This document shows, piece by piece, positions 51,196-59,513 of a DNA stretch of 64,000 nucleotides. Every line of letters starts with the position of its first letter. Positions within the stretch are counted from its first letter, which is position 1. Position numbers and translations under genes: made by a program. The notes under the pieces are model-generated. The model made no database searches and was not told the DNA's origin. It saw only the letters and a list, made by a program, of their open reading frames with translations. The stretch comes from Ahrensia sp. (GTDB lineage: Bacteria > Pseudomonadota > Alphaproteobacteria > Rhizobiales > Rhizobiaceae), in NCBI GenBank assembly GCA_028817895.1, contig JAPPOQ010000009.1, forward strand, positions 62,001-126,000. The letters are read 5' to 3'.

Positions 51196-51960
51196 ATGGA
51201 CATTGAAGGACACGGAGCAGTTGTCACCGGCGGAGCTAGTGGGTTGGGTGAAGCTACCGCTCGACATCTTGCTTCGCTTGGTGCGGATGTCACGATTCTC
51301 GACTTCAAAGGCGACAAAGCGGCGCAAGTCGCAGCAGAAATCAATGGTTATTCGCAACAATGCGATGTCAGTGAGGAAGAATCTGTCGCTGCGGGCATCA
51401 CCTCTGCGATGGCTCGGTTTGGACAGGCACCACGCATTGTTGTGAATTGTGCCGGTATAGGCGTCGCAGCCCGAATCGTCGGCCGAGAAGGAAAGGTCTC
51501 AACACCGATCTTTCGTAAGCTGATCGAAGTAAATCTATTCGGCACCTACAACGTGATGACCTATGCAGCCCAGGGCATGATGGACCTGCCACCCTTGGAT
51601 ACGGGCGAACGTGGCGTGATCATAAACACGTCCTCAGCGGCTTACGAGGATGGGCAGTTGGGGCAAGCGGCCTATTCCGCTTCCAAGGGCGGTGTGGCCT
51701 CGATGTGTCTTCCCGCTGCGCGCGAATTCGCCAAGATGGGCGTTCGCGTAATGACGATTGCACCAGGCTTGTTCCACACGCCCATGATGGAAGACCTGCC
51801 CGAAGAGACGGTGGCCGGTATTGTCTCGAACATTCCGTTTCCGAATCGTCTTGGTGCACCTGAGGAATTTGCGCGGCTTTCAGCTGATATTGTCCAGAAC
51901 CCCTATTTGAACGGAACGATCATTCGCTGTGATGGCGCCGTGCGGTTGCCACCGAGATGA
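51196..51960 (+). CDS. SDR-type 3-hydroxyacyl-CoA dehydrogenase (hydroxycinnamate side-chain oxidation)
   Basis: About 254 residues. The nucleotide site is TGGASGLGEATARHLASLGADV, followed by NCAGIG near residue 77 and the catalytic S in NTSSAAYEDGQLGQAAYSASKGG with Y-x-x-x-K. This pattern (GQxAYSASKGGV and the long loop after NVMTYAAQGMM) is typical of type II 3-hydroxyacyl-CoA dehydrogenases. With the hydratase, CoA ligase and amidohydrolase next door it matches the dehydrogenase of the Cou-type p-hydroxycinnamate route: oxidation of 3-hydroxy-3-aryl-propionyl-CoA to the beta-keto thioester. The start follows TAAGGAG. Confidence 0.83.
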   Translation: MDIEGHGAVVTGGASGLGEATARHLASLGADVTILDFKGDKAAQVAAEINGYSQQCDVSEEESVAAGITSAMARFGQAPRIVVNCAGIGVAARIVGREGKVSTPIFRKLIEVNLFGTYNVMTYAAQGMMDLPPLDTGERGVIINTSSAAYEDGQLGQAAYSASKGGVASMCLPAAREFAKMGVRVMTIAPGLFHTPMMEDLPEETVAGIVSNIPFPNRLGAPEEFARLSADIVQNPYLNGTIIRCDGAVRLPPR

Positions 51961-51964
51961 AAAG

Positions 51965-52726
51965 ATGGCGTTGATTGAAAAGAGCGTGGATGGCGCCATT
52001 GCTACCATCAGGATGAACCGGCCGGACAAGCGAAACGCGATGTCCGATCCTTTCATTGCCGAACTGGAAACAGCGTTCGCTACACTCCCGGATTCTGTGC
52101 GTGTTGTAATCCTGACCGGGGCAGATGGGCATTTCTGCTCCGGGCTCGATCTGGCAGAGCATGTCGAACGCAGTGCAGAGGAAGGCATTTATCATTCTCG
52201 CAACTGGCATCGCATTCTGGACATGATCCAGTTCGGTGGACGCCCTGTGGTTGCCGCGATGATGGGCGCTGTGATTGGTGGTGGCCTGGAGATTGCTTCC
52301 GCTTGCCATGTCCGTATCGCTGAACCAACGGCCATCTTTCAGTTGCCGGAAGGACGCCGTGGGATCTTTGTCGGGGGCGGTGCAACCGTTCGGGTCGGGC
52401 GTATTCTTGGTCCTGATCGGATGACCGAGATGATGCTGACGGGGCGCAAATACGATGCAGTGGAAGGCACACGTCTGGGACTTGCCCATTACAGTGTGGG
52501 CGACGGCGAGGCGATCGCGCTAGCGCTCGAGCTTGCTGGCAAGATCGCTCGCAACGCGCCCCTGTCAAACTACTTCATGGTCCAGGCCCTTGCGCGCATC
52601 GGCGACATGTCGCGGGCCGACGGGCTCTTTACCGAAAGTCTCGCAGCGGCGCTGAGTCAAACAACACCCGACGCTGATGAGGGTTTGCGCGCATTTCTTG
52701 AAAAACGTCCACCGAGATTTCGCTGA
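51965..52726 (+). CDS. Enoyl-CoA hydratase (arylpropenoyl-CoA hydratase)
   Basis: About 253 residues, crotonase fold. RPDKRNAMSDPFIAELE, the oxyanion-hole GADGHFCSGLDLAEHVE, and GAVIGGGLEIASACHVRIAEPTA with the acid in FQLPEGRRGIFVGGG are visible. It is expected to hydrate cinnamoyl- or hydroxycinnamoyl-CoA. Whether it also cleaves retro-aldol to an aldehyde, as Ech does, cannot be seen. The adjacent dehydrogenase and hydrolase favour simple hydration and beta-oxidation. It lies 4 bp after the SDR. Confidence 0.83.
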   Translation: MALIEKSVDGAIATIRMNRPDKRNAMSDPFIAELETAFATLPDSVRVVILTGADGHFCSGLDLAEHVERSAEEGIYHSRNWHRILDMIQFGGRPVVAAMMGAVIGGGLEIASACHVRIAEPTAIFQLPEGRRGIFVGGGATVRVGRILGPDRMTEMMLTGRKYDAVEGTRLGLAHYSVGDGEAIALALELAGKIARNAPLSNYFMVQALARIGDMSRADGLFTESLAAALSQTTPDADEGLRAFLEKRPPRFR

Positions 52727-53199
52727 TGCCTGGCGCCGACGAATCCCTCAGACACCTGACAGGCTACCAGCTGCGGCGGACCACAAGTGCTGCGATGCCC
52801 GGTGTGAACAAGGTGCTTGAGAAATTCGGTCTGCGTCGCAGCACATATTCATCGCTGGTCGTGATCGTTACAAATCCCGGCCTCAATCAGGTCCAACTGG
52901 CGGGTGCGCTTGCTATTGAACGGCCCAACCTGGTGCAGATTGTGGACCAGCTCGAACAGGCAGGACTGGTGCGACGGGAGAAATCGAAGGATGACCGTCG
53001 CGCTTACTCTCTGCTGCCAACATCCAAAGGGTGTGAGATTCAAAAGCGCGCGACCAAAGCCTTGAAGCGTTTTGACGATCTTCTCAAGCAAGGATTGTCC
53101 GAACCGGAAATTGAATTCCTACACCAGAGACTCAAAGTCATTGAAGAAAATGCGGAGAAGATGGAGGTGCAGGGGTTCTGCGATGTACCGTCAACATGA
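52726..53199 (+). CDS. MarR-family regulator, CouR-like
   Basis: About 157 residues. TSAAMPGVNKVLEKFGLRRSTYSSLVVIVTNPGLNQVQLAGALAIERPNLVQIVDQLEQAGLVRREKSKDDRRAYSLLPTSKG is the MarR winged helix with the D-x-R wing. It sits inside the hydroxycinnamate operon between the hydratase and CoA ligase genes. CouR of Rhodopseudomonas and Rhodococcus, which senses p-coumaroyl-CoA, is a MarR protein in the same context. Start and stop codons overlap both neighbours (TGATG upstream, 17 bp downstream). Confidence 0.85.
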   Translation: MPGADESLRHLTGYQLRRTTSAAMPGVNKVLEKFGLRRSTYSSLVVIVTNPGLNQVQLAGALAIERPNLVQIVDQLEQAGLVRREKSKDDRRAYSLLPTSKGCEIQKRATKALKRFDDLLKQGLSEPEIEFLHQRLKVIEENAEKMEVQGFCDVPST

Positions 53200-54961
53200 A
53201 ACGACCTGTCATCACTTGCCTGATGGTACTCTGCGGCTGACCTGCCAGACAGAGTTGGGCACGTACGCCGAGCGAACGACCGATTGGCTGGAGATCTGGG
53301 CCGCCAAAACACCCGACGCCGTTTTTCTCGCCGAGCGGTCAGGAGCAGGCTGGCGTGAGGTTAGCTATGCCGAAGCCCGGCACATGACCCGTGCGATTGC
53401 GGCCGGATTGTTGGATGCGGGTCTCTCACAGGGTGATCCCATCCTTGTGCTGTCGGGCAATTCTGTGGATCACGGATTGTTGGCATTGGCAGCGCAATAT
53501 GTTGGCCTGCCTATTGTGCCGCTGGCCGAACAATATGCGCTGATCCCCGATGCACATGGTCAAATCGATTTTGTGGCGAAGCTGGTGAAGCCCGGTCTTG
53601 TGTTTGCCGAAGACGGCGAAGCGCTCGGCCCTGTTCTGGATCGCGAGGTGTTTTCAAAAACCCGGAAGCTGGTCAGCCGTGGCGGACCGCCGGGTGTGCT
53701 GCGAATGGATGAACTCGCCCGCACCACAGGAGAGATTGAAAACCAGATGGGCAAAGTCGGTCCGGAAACCGTGGTCAAACTGCTCATGACGTCCGGGTCA
53801 ACCTCGTCGCCGAAGGCTGTTCCGACAACCCACCGGATGATGTGCTCCAATCAGGCACAGATCGCGCATGCGCTTCCCTTTCTCGCAGAACGTCCCCCGG
53901 TGATCGTTGACTGGTTGCCTTGGAGCCATGTTTTCGGTGGGTCACACAATTTCAACATGATGCTGGCCAATGGGGGCGCGCTCTACATAGATGGCGGCAA
54001 GCCGACACCACATTTGGTCGGAAAAACCCTGGAGAACCTCAGGCTCAAAACCGGAACAATGGCATTCAACGTGCCAATGGGTTTCGCAATGATCCGCGAC
54101 GAGCTGACCCGGGACGCATGGTTGCGCAACCGGTACTTTGAAGATCTCGATATGCTGTTTTATGCGGGCGCAAGCCTGCCGCAGGACGTCTGGTCTGATC
54201 TCGAAGACATGGCACGGGAGGTGCGCGGTGACATACCGTTGTTCACATCCAGCTGGGGATTAACAGAAACAGCTCCAGCTGTGCTCTTGCAACATCAACC
54301 CACGGACCGATCCGGTGTGATTGGAGTGCCGCTGCCGGGATGTGAGATCAAGCTAATCCCCGATGCGGATATGCGTTGCGAGGTACGGGTCAAGGGCCCC
54401 AACGTCTTCGAGCGATATCTAGATAACCCAGAACAGACAGACAAGGCATTCGACGAGGATGGGTTCTTCATCACCGGGGATGCAATGTTGTTCGTCGATC
54501 CTGGTGATCCAAATCAGGGATTGAAGTTCGACGGGCGCATTTCGGAAGAGTTCAAACTGCTGACGGGAACATGGGTTCGTGTGGCAGCACTTCGTCTTGG
54601 GGTGCTGCGAGCTTTGGAAGGCCTTGCTGCCGACGTCGTGATAACCGGCGCGGACCGCAACGATATCGGGGTTATGATCATCCCAACTGCGGATTTGCGC
54701 GCCACAGTAGATGTCAGCGAAAACGAAGGGCTAATGCGGGTGCCGTCGAAAGAGGCGGAACTGAGAGCTGCGTTAGCCTCCATTGGAGGGTCCAGTTCCA
54801 CCCGCATCGCTCGGGCTGTCATTCTTGCTGATCCACCGTCGATCGCCATTGGAGAAATCACGGCGAAAGGCAATCTCAACAGCAAGAAAATTCTCCATAG
54901 TCGCGCAGCACTGCTTGAGCGACTTTACGACGACAGTGACGAGGAGGTCATCCGCACATGA
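53183..54961 (+). CDS. Feruloyl/hydroxycinnamoyl-CoA synthetase-like AMP-forming ligase
   Basis: About 592 residues of the ANL superfamily. The P-loop is LLMTSGSTSSPKAVPTTH near residue 210, YAGASLPQDVW and TSSWGLTETAPAVLLQH follow, and the hinge is at FKTGTW-like FKLLTGTWV near 460, with the late catalytic lysine region TAKGNLNSKKIL. The unusual short DPGDPNQGLKFDGRISEEFKL linker is characteristic of feruloyl-CoA synthases. It activates a phenylpropenoic acid (cinnamate, coumarate or ferulate) with ATP and CoA. ATG 53183 lies within the end of the marR gene. Confidence 0.85.
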   Translation: MYRQHETTCHHLPDGTLRLTCQTELGTYAERTTDWLEIWAAKTPDAVFLAERSGAGWREVSYAEARHMTRAIAAGLLDAGLSQGDPILVLSGNSVDHGLLALAAQYVGLPIVPLAEQYALIPDAHGQIDFVAKLVKPGLVFAEDGEALGPVLDREVFSKTRKLVSRGGPPGVLRMDELARTTGEIENQMGKVGPETVVKLLMTSGSTSSPKAVPTTHRMMCSNQAQIAHALPFLAERPPVIVDWLPWSHVFGGSHNFNMMLANGGALYIDGGKPTPHLVGKTLENLRLKTGTMAFNVPMGFAMIRDELTRDAWLRNRYFEDLDMLFYAGASLPQDVWSDLEDMAREVRGDIPLFTSSWGLTETAPAVLLQHQPTDRSGVIGVPLPGCEIKLIPDADMRCEVRVKGPNVFERYLDNPEQTDKAFDEDGFFITGDAMLFVDPGDPNQGLKFDGRISEEFKLLTGTWVRVAALRLGVLRALEGLAADVVITGADRNDIGVMIIPTADLRATVDVSENEGLMRVPSKEAELRAALASIGGSSSTRIARAVILADPPSIAIGEITAKGNLNSKKILHSRAALLERLYDDSDEEVIRT

Positions 54962-55833
54962 TTGATCTGGAAAAGGTCCGCGCCATCGATATTCATACCC
55001 ATGCCGAGGAGCCATGTGGTTGTCATCCCGATGACGGGTACGACGATCTGCAGTCGACGATGGCGAAGTATTTCCGCGCGCCGTGGTCACATCCGCCGAC
55101 CGTGCCGGAAACCGCGCAGCACTACCGTGAGCAGAATATTGCTGCAGTGATCTTTCCCGTCGATGCCGAGCGCGAGACCGGGTACCGCCGATACAAGAAT
55201 GAAGAAGTTGCGGAACTGGCTGCCGAAAACTCTGATGTTCTGATCCCTTTCGCTTCCATCGATCCCTGGAAGGGAAAAACGGGTGTTCGAGAGGCAAAAC
55301 GTCTGATCAGAGATTTTGGGATCAAGGGGTTCAAGTTCCATCCCACCATGCAAGGGTTCTGGCCCAATGACCGGATGGCCTATCCGCTCTACGAAGCCAT
55401 TGCCGAAGAATCCGGAATTGCGCTTTTTCATACGGGGCAAACCGGCGTGGGATCGGGTATGCCGGGGGGCAACGGGATGCGGCTGAAATACTCAAATCCG
55501 ATGGTGATTGACGATGTCGCTGTGGATTTCCCTGACATGAAAATCATCTTGGCCCATCCAAGTTTTCCTTGGCAGGAGGAGGCGTTGGCCGTGGCCCAGC
55601 ACAAGCCGAACGTCTATATCGACCTCAGCGGCTGGTCGCCAAAGTATTTTCCTGAAATTCTGGTCAAGTACTGCAACTCGATCTTGAAGAAGAAGGTGTT
55701 GTTCGGCTCGGATTGGCCAATGATCTCACCTGAGCGTTGGTTGGCAGACTTTGAGAAAATCGCAATTAAGGATGAGCTGCGGCCGGACATCACAAAAAAC
55801 AATGCCGCGCGTCTGTTGGGTTTGATTGAATAA
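54958..55833 (+). CDS. Amidohydrolase-2 family protein, candidate aryl-beta-ketoacyl-CoA hydrolase (CouO-like)
   Basis: About 291 residues of the amidohydrolase TIM barrel. The metal motif is AIDIHTHAE (H13, H15). FKFHPTMQGFWPND, LFHTGQTG, ILAHPSFPW and FGSDWPM supply further histidines and the aspartate. In the p-hydroxycinnamate pathway of Rhodococcus jostii an amidohydrolase of this kind splits the beta-keto thioester to a benzoate plus acetyl-CoA. The same partners are present here. The gene overlaps the ligase stop (ATGA). The function is inferred from family and context. Confidence 0.75.
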   Translation: MIDLEKVRAIDIHTHAEEPCGCHPDDGYDDLQSTMAKYFRAPWSHPPTVPETAQHYREQNIAAVIFPVDAERETGYRRYKNEEVAELAAENSDVLIPFASIDPWKGKTGVREAKRLIRDFGIKGFKFHPTMQGFWPNDRMAYPLYEAIAEESGIALFHTGQTGVGSGMPGGNGMRLKYSNPMVIDDVAVDFPDMKIILAHPSFPWQEEALAVAQHKPNVYIDLSGWSPKYFPEILVKYCNSILKKKVLFGSDWPMISPERWLADFEKIAIKDELRPDITKNNAARLLGLIE

Positions 55834-56005
55834 TCCCAGTGCCGTTGTCACAACCCGGATCCGATCGCACAGGCATTCGCCGGATTACTCTCATAGCGGG
55901 CTGGATGGCCTTCGGGTCATTGTGAGAGGGAGGTGTTCTGAATCCTGCGCATTATCGCGCAGGTCGAAAGGCGTCATGATCAAATCGAAGCAAAAAAAGT
56001 TTGCA

Positions 56006-56032
56006 AAGCATACTAATAGATAGTACACTTAT
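56006..56032. promoter_or_regulatory. Tandem motif copies upstream of the benzoate-activation operon
   Basis: AAGCATACTAAT (56006-56017) and TAGTACACTTAT (56021-56032) each match AAGTATRCTTAT at 10 of 12 positions. They start 15 bp apart, the same spacing as at 47886-47912, and end 32 bp before the first gene. Confidence 0.6.
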
Positions 56033-56063
56033 TAAAGTTGGTTTTGAGCGGGGAGAGCTCGGC

Positions 56064-56531
56064 ATGTCGATCCAAGAATTTGAAAGCCTTATGGGGGAAG
56101 TCGCAAAAAGCCTTGAAGGACGCCCGGTTGACGATACGATGGCGGAGCACCTGAACGCCACCTATCCGGCTGGAGGAGACGTCTTTGAACGCTTGACTGC
56201 ATTGTGCGCGAAGGGGGAGGTCGAGGGATGGCTGATGTCGCGCGAACATGGCGGAATCAAGTTTGGCCGCGCGATAAAACCGGGCACTGAAGCTGGAGGT
56301 TTCAGCGTTGATGTGGTGCGGATGAAGGATGTCAAAGGACCGCACCATATCCACACCAACGGCGAAATCGGGGCAATCATGCCGGTCTCGGGCGCTCCGA
56401 AATTCGATGGATTTGAACCTGGATGGTATGTTTACCCGCCGGGCTCCGACCACCACCCAACGGTCACGGATGGAGATGCCTATGTTCTCTACCTCCTTCC
56501 GGATGGGGCAATCGAATTTACTGGCAACTAG
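56064..56531 (+). CDS. DUF4863 / 4-hydroxylaminobenzoate-lyase-family cupin protein
   Basis: About 155 residues. SIQEFESLMGEVAKSLEGRPVDDTMAEHLNATYP is the helical start. The barrel part contains GPHHIHTNGEIGAIMPV (two histidines and a glutamate, likely metal ligands) and YPPGSDHHPTV. The family includes PnbB, which acts on 4-hydroxylaminobenzoate, and members also appear beside benzoyl-CoA (box) genes with no known role. ATG 56064 follows GGGGAGAG. First gene of the operon with benzoate-CoA ligase. Confidence 0.72.
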   Translation: MSIQEFESLMGEVAKSLEGRPVDDTMAEHLNATYPAGGDVFERLTALCAKGEVEGWLMSREHGGIKFGRAIKPGTEAGGFSVDVVRMKDVKGPHHIHTNGEIGAIMPVSGAPKFDGFEPGWYVYPPGSDHHPTVTDGDAYVLYLLPDGAIEFTGN

Positions 56532-56567
56532 GATTGTCGATCAGTCATCAAGGGAGAAAGTCTTGTC

Positions 56568-58103
56568 ATGACCGGAAATGCTGCAAACTGGTTTGTGGAT
56601 CGCCATATCGATGAAGGCCGCAACGAGAAAGTCGCCTTCCGCGAGGTATGGGAAGGTGGACGTGATATCACCTACGGAGAACTGGCTGACGGGTCCGCTC
56701 GTGTAGCGGGCGCCTTGGAAAATGCCGGAATCCGTCGTGAGGAACGAGCTGCCATGTTCGTACTCGATCAGATCGAATTCCCACTCATCTTCTGGGGTGC
56801 ACTCAAGGCTGGAATCCAGCCAATCGCTCTTAACACGCTTTTGGCGACGGATGTCTACAAGACGATTCTAGACGACAGTCGAGCCAGCATCGCCTTCGTT
56901 TCAGCTGAGTTACTCGATGTTGTGATGCCTGCTGCACGCTCCTGTGAACATCTGCGCAAGGTGGTTGTCATTGGTGGAGATACGCCGGAAGGAGCGAGCT
57001 CCTGGGGCGATTTCATGGATGGCGCTGAGCCCAAGGAAACAATCGCATGTTCTTGCGATGAAATCGCCTTTTGGCTCTACTCTTCGGGTTCGACGGGGAC
57101 ACCAAAGGGTGTGCGTCATGTGCACGAATCTCTGCAAGTTACTTGCAACACATTTGGGAGTCAGGTTCTGAACATTCAGGATTCTGACACGACGTTCTCT
57201 GCGGCCAAGCTCTTTTTCGCATATGGCCTTGGCAATGGGATGTCATTTCCCCTGTCGGTCGGCGCAACCAGCCTGCTCTACAATGGGCGTCCGACACCTG
57301 ACACTGTCAGCAACATCCTATCCAAATATCAACCGACGATCTACTATGGTGTACCCACGCTCTACGCAGCCATGGTTCATAAATGGGAAGCTGAGGGCGC
57401 ACACCCTGAGGCGCCGTTGCGTATATGCACTTCGGCAGGTGAAGCATTGCCCGCAGAAATCGGGCGCAAGTGGAAAGATATATGGGGTGTCGACATCATC
57501 GATGGAGTTGGCTCCACCGAGATGCTGCATATCTTTCTATCCAATCGGCCTGGTGACGTTCAATATGGCACTTCAGGAACTGCCGTGCCCGGATATCAGG
57601 TGCGCCTTGTGGACGAAGAGGGTGCAGACGTTCCCGCAGGGGGCGTAGGCGAGCTGCTCGTGCGCGGCGGGTCTTCGGCCGCTGATTACTGGAACCAACG
57701 GCAAAAATCGCGAACCACCTTTGAAGGCGAGTGGACAAGGACGGGTGACAAATACGAACTGACGGAGGCCGGACGCTATATTTACTGTGGCCGGACCGAT
57801 GACATGTTCAAGGTCTCGGGCATTTGGGTCAGCCCCTTTGAAATTGAGCAGGCGCTGATCGAATACCCGGCGGTGCTTGAAGCTGCAGTTGTGGCGCACC
57901 GCGACGATGACGACCTCGAAAAACCCAAAGCCTTTATTGTTCTGAAGGACGGACAGGGACCAGAGGCTCTTGATGGATTGAAAGAGTTCATCAAAGACAA
58001 GATCGGCAAGTGGAAATATCCACGTTGGGTTGAAGTGGTTGAAGATTTGCCCAAGACAGCGACAGGCAAGATCCAACGCTTCAAGTTAAGAGAAACTGTA
58101 TGA
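56568..58103 (+). CDS. bclA: Benzoate-CoA ligase
   Basis: About 511 residues of the ANL superfamily, benzoate-CoA ligase group. VDRHIDEGRNEKVAFREVW is near the start. The P-loop is FWLYSSGSTGTPKGVRHVHESL near residue 170. KLFFAYGLGNGMSFPLSVGATSLL follows, then SAGEALPAEIGRKW, DGVGSTEMLHIFLSNRPGDVQYGTSG, the hinge region DDMFKVSGIWVSPFEIEQAL, and the C-terminal lysine in KTATGKIQRFKLR. It activates benzoate with ATP and CoA to benzoyl-CoA, the substrate of BoxAB. The stop overlaps the hydrolase start (ATGA). Confidence 0.92.
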   Translation: MTGNAANWFVDRHIDEGRNEKVAFREVWEGGRDITYGELADGSARVAGALENAGIRREERAAMFVLDQIEFPLIFWGALKAGIQPIALNTLLATDVYKTILDDSRASIAFVSAELLDVVMPAARSCEHLRKVVVIGGDTPEGASSWGDFMDGAEPKETIACSCDEIAFWLYSSGSTGTPKGVRHVHESLQVTCNTFGSQVLNIQDSDTTFSAAKLFFAYGLGNGMSFPLSVGATSLLYNGRPTPDTVSNILSKYQPTIYYGVPTLYAAMVHKWEAEGAHPEAPLRICTSAGEALPAEIGRKWKDIWGVDIIDGVGSTEMLHIFLSNRPGDVQYGTSGTAVPGYQVRLVDEEGADVPAGGVGELLVRGGSSAADYWNQRQKSRTTFEGEWTRTGDKYELTEAGRYIYCGRTDDMFKVSGIWVSPFEIEQALIEYPAVLEAAVVAHRDDDDLEKPKAFIVLKDGQGPEALDGLKEFIKDKIGKWKYPRWVEVVEDLPKTATGKIQRFKLRETV

Positions 58104-58918
58104 CAGCGGAATGGGCTGCATCGGGGCATCTTTCAGCCGGTGGTAAAACACTGGAATATGCGTGCTGGGGACCTGCGCCGTCCGATGCTTCGACGCTCGT
58201 GCTCTTGCATGAAGGTTTGGGGTGTACTGCCCTTTGGCGTGACTTCCCGACCAAGCTGGCGGAGGCAACAGGCCACGGCGTCTTTGCCTATTCCCGGGCT
58301 GGTTATGGCCATTCTGACGCGGCCGACCTGCCGCGCCCGCTGGACTATATGACGCGTGAAGCTGTCGACGTTCTGCCTCAGGTGCTGGACGCAATTGGTT
58401 TCGAGCGGGGCATTCTGGTTGGGCATAGTGATGGTGCCACTATTGCGGCCATTTACGCAGGCAGTGTTCCAGACATGCGTGTTCGGGGCATCGTGACGAT
58501 GGCCCCTCACTTCTTTACCGAAGAGATGGGCCTGGCTGAGATCGCCTCAGCAAAAAAGGCATTCGCTTCCGGCGATATGCGGGCGCGAATGTCCAAGTAC
58601 CATGCTGATCCTGAGAACACATTTCGTGGTTGGAATGACAGCTGGCTCCACCCTGACTTCAAATCGTGGAACGTTTCGGAAGTCATCGACTATATTCGCG
58701 TTCCTGTCCTAGCGATACAGGGCGAGGACGATCAGTACGGAACTCTGGCGCAGATCGAAGAATTGAAAGACCGGTGCTATGCGCCGGTTGATGAGTTGGT
58801 ATTGAGTAATTGCCGTCATGCACCATTCCTGGATCAGCAGGAGAAGGTTCTGGCGGAACTCGCAGACTATTGCGTCCGATTGGAGCGCATTGAAGCTGCG
58901 ACACCCGAAATGGCTTGA
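58100..58918 (+). CDS. Alpha/beta hydrolase of the box cluster
   Basis: About 272 residues. Oxyanion strand LVLLHEGLGCTALW, nucleophile elbow VGHSDGATIA near residue 113, acid in GEDDQYGT and histidine in CRHAPFLDQ near 240 complete a triad. Similar hydrolases occur in other box clusters, where a role in hydrolysing a stray lactone or CoA thioester has been suggested but not settled. Overlapping start with bclA and stop with the next gene show one operon. Confidence 0.82.
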   Translation: MTAEWAASGHLSAGGKTLEYACWGPAPSDASTLVLLHEGLGCTALWRDFPTKLAEATGHGVFAYSRAGYGHSDAADLPRPLDYMTREAVDVLPQVLDAIGFERGILVGHSDGATIAAIYAGSVPDMRVRGIVTMAPHFFTEEMGLAEIASAKKAFASGDMRARMSKYHADPENTFRGWNDSWLHPDFKSWNVSEVIDYIRVPVLAIQGEDDQYGTLAQIEELKDRCYAPVDELVLSNCRHAPFLDQQEKVLAELADYCVRLERIEAATPEMA

Positions 58919-59355
58919 TGGCAAAGAAACCCGAGCCTCCCGCACACGCTTATGTCCCGGGAGTCTCGAAGCGACATCCCGAAGGTTGCTTCGACCACAT
59001 TCGCAACTCTGTTCACGCAGGTATGACGCCTGAAGCGCTTGTCGGAAGCGAAGCGTTTCAATGCGGTCTCCACTACCTTGAAACCGGATATTTTTGGGAG
59101 GCTCATGAAGTGTTGGAGCCGGTCTGGTTAGCGCTGCCCGCAGGAAGTGCTGAACGGTTCTTGGTTCAGGCACTCATACAATTTGCGAATGCAAAATTGA
59201 AACTCGAGATGCAGCGACCGCGGGCCGCGAAACGAATATGCGCCATTGTGGGCGACCTGCTTTCCCGCATTGATGGCAAAAGTGTTTTGGGCCTGGAGAT
59301 TTCCGAAATTCTTGACCGGGTGGACTCTTTTAAGCGCGAAATTCATGATGATTAG
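58918..59355 (+). CDS. DUF309 family protein
   Basis: About 145 residues. The helical motif FQCGLHYLETGYFWEAHEVLEPVWLALPAGSAERFLVQALIQFANAKLKL is the DUF309 hallmark (G-x-x-x-x-AHE-x-x-E-x-x-W, then Q-x-x-I-Q-x-A-x-A-x-x-K). The start ATG 58918 overlaps the hydrolase stop (TGATG); a TTG at 58915 is also possible. The family has no known function. Its place as last gene of the benzoate-activation operon is noteworthy. Confidence 0.75.
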   Translation: MAKKPEPPAHAYVPGVSKRHPEGCFDHIRNSVHAGMTPEALVGSEAFQCGLHYLETGYFWEAHEVLEPVWLALPAGSAERFLVQALIQFANAKLKLEMQRPRAAKRICAIVGDLLSRIDGKSVLGLEISEILDRVDSFKREIHDD

Positions 59356-59451
59356 TGTGCACTATAATGCATATAAGGGTCCACACTATTTCTAAATTCC
59401 CATAAAATATTGAATCTTATAATTATTTTTTCGGCTATATCCTGCATTAAT

Positions 59452-59463
59452 TAGTTTACTTAT
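59452..59463. promoter_or_regulatory. Copy of the aromatic-regulon motif in the AT-rich promoter of boxC
   Basis: TAGTTTACTTAT matches AAGTATRCTTAT at 10 of 12 positions, 51 bp before boxC. The whole 158-bp gap (59356-59513) is strikingly AT-rich. TAGTGTGCACTAT at 59353-59365 is a second, weaker look-alike. Confidence 0.45.
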
Positions 59464-59513
59464 TATTTTTGCCACCATATGCTGTGCCCAGCTGATTTAG
59501 GGAGGATCCCGAC

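Noticed and set aside
59353-59390. Additional strong copies of the aromatic motif (TAGTGTGCACTAT and CCACACTATT)
   Set aside because: They need an inserted base or fall below the similarity of the other copies, so I list only 59452-59463 as a site.
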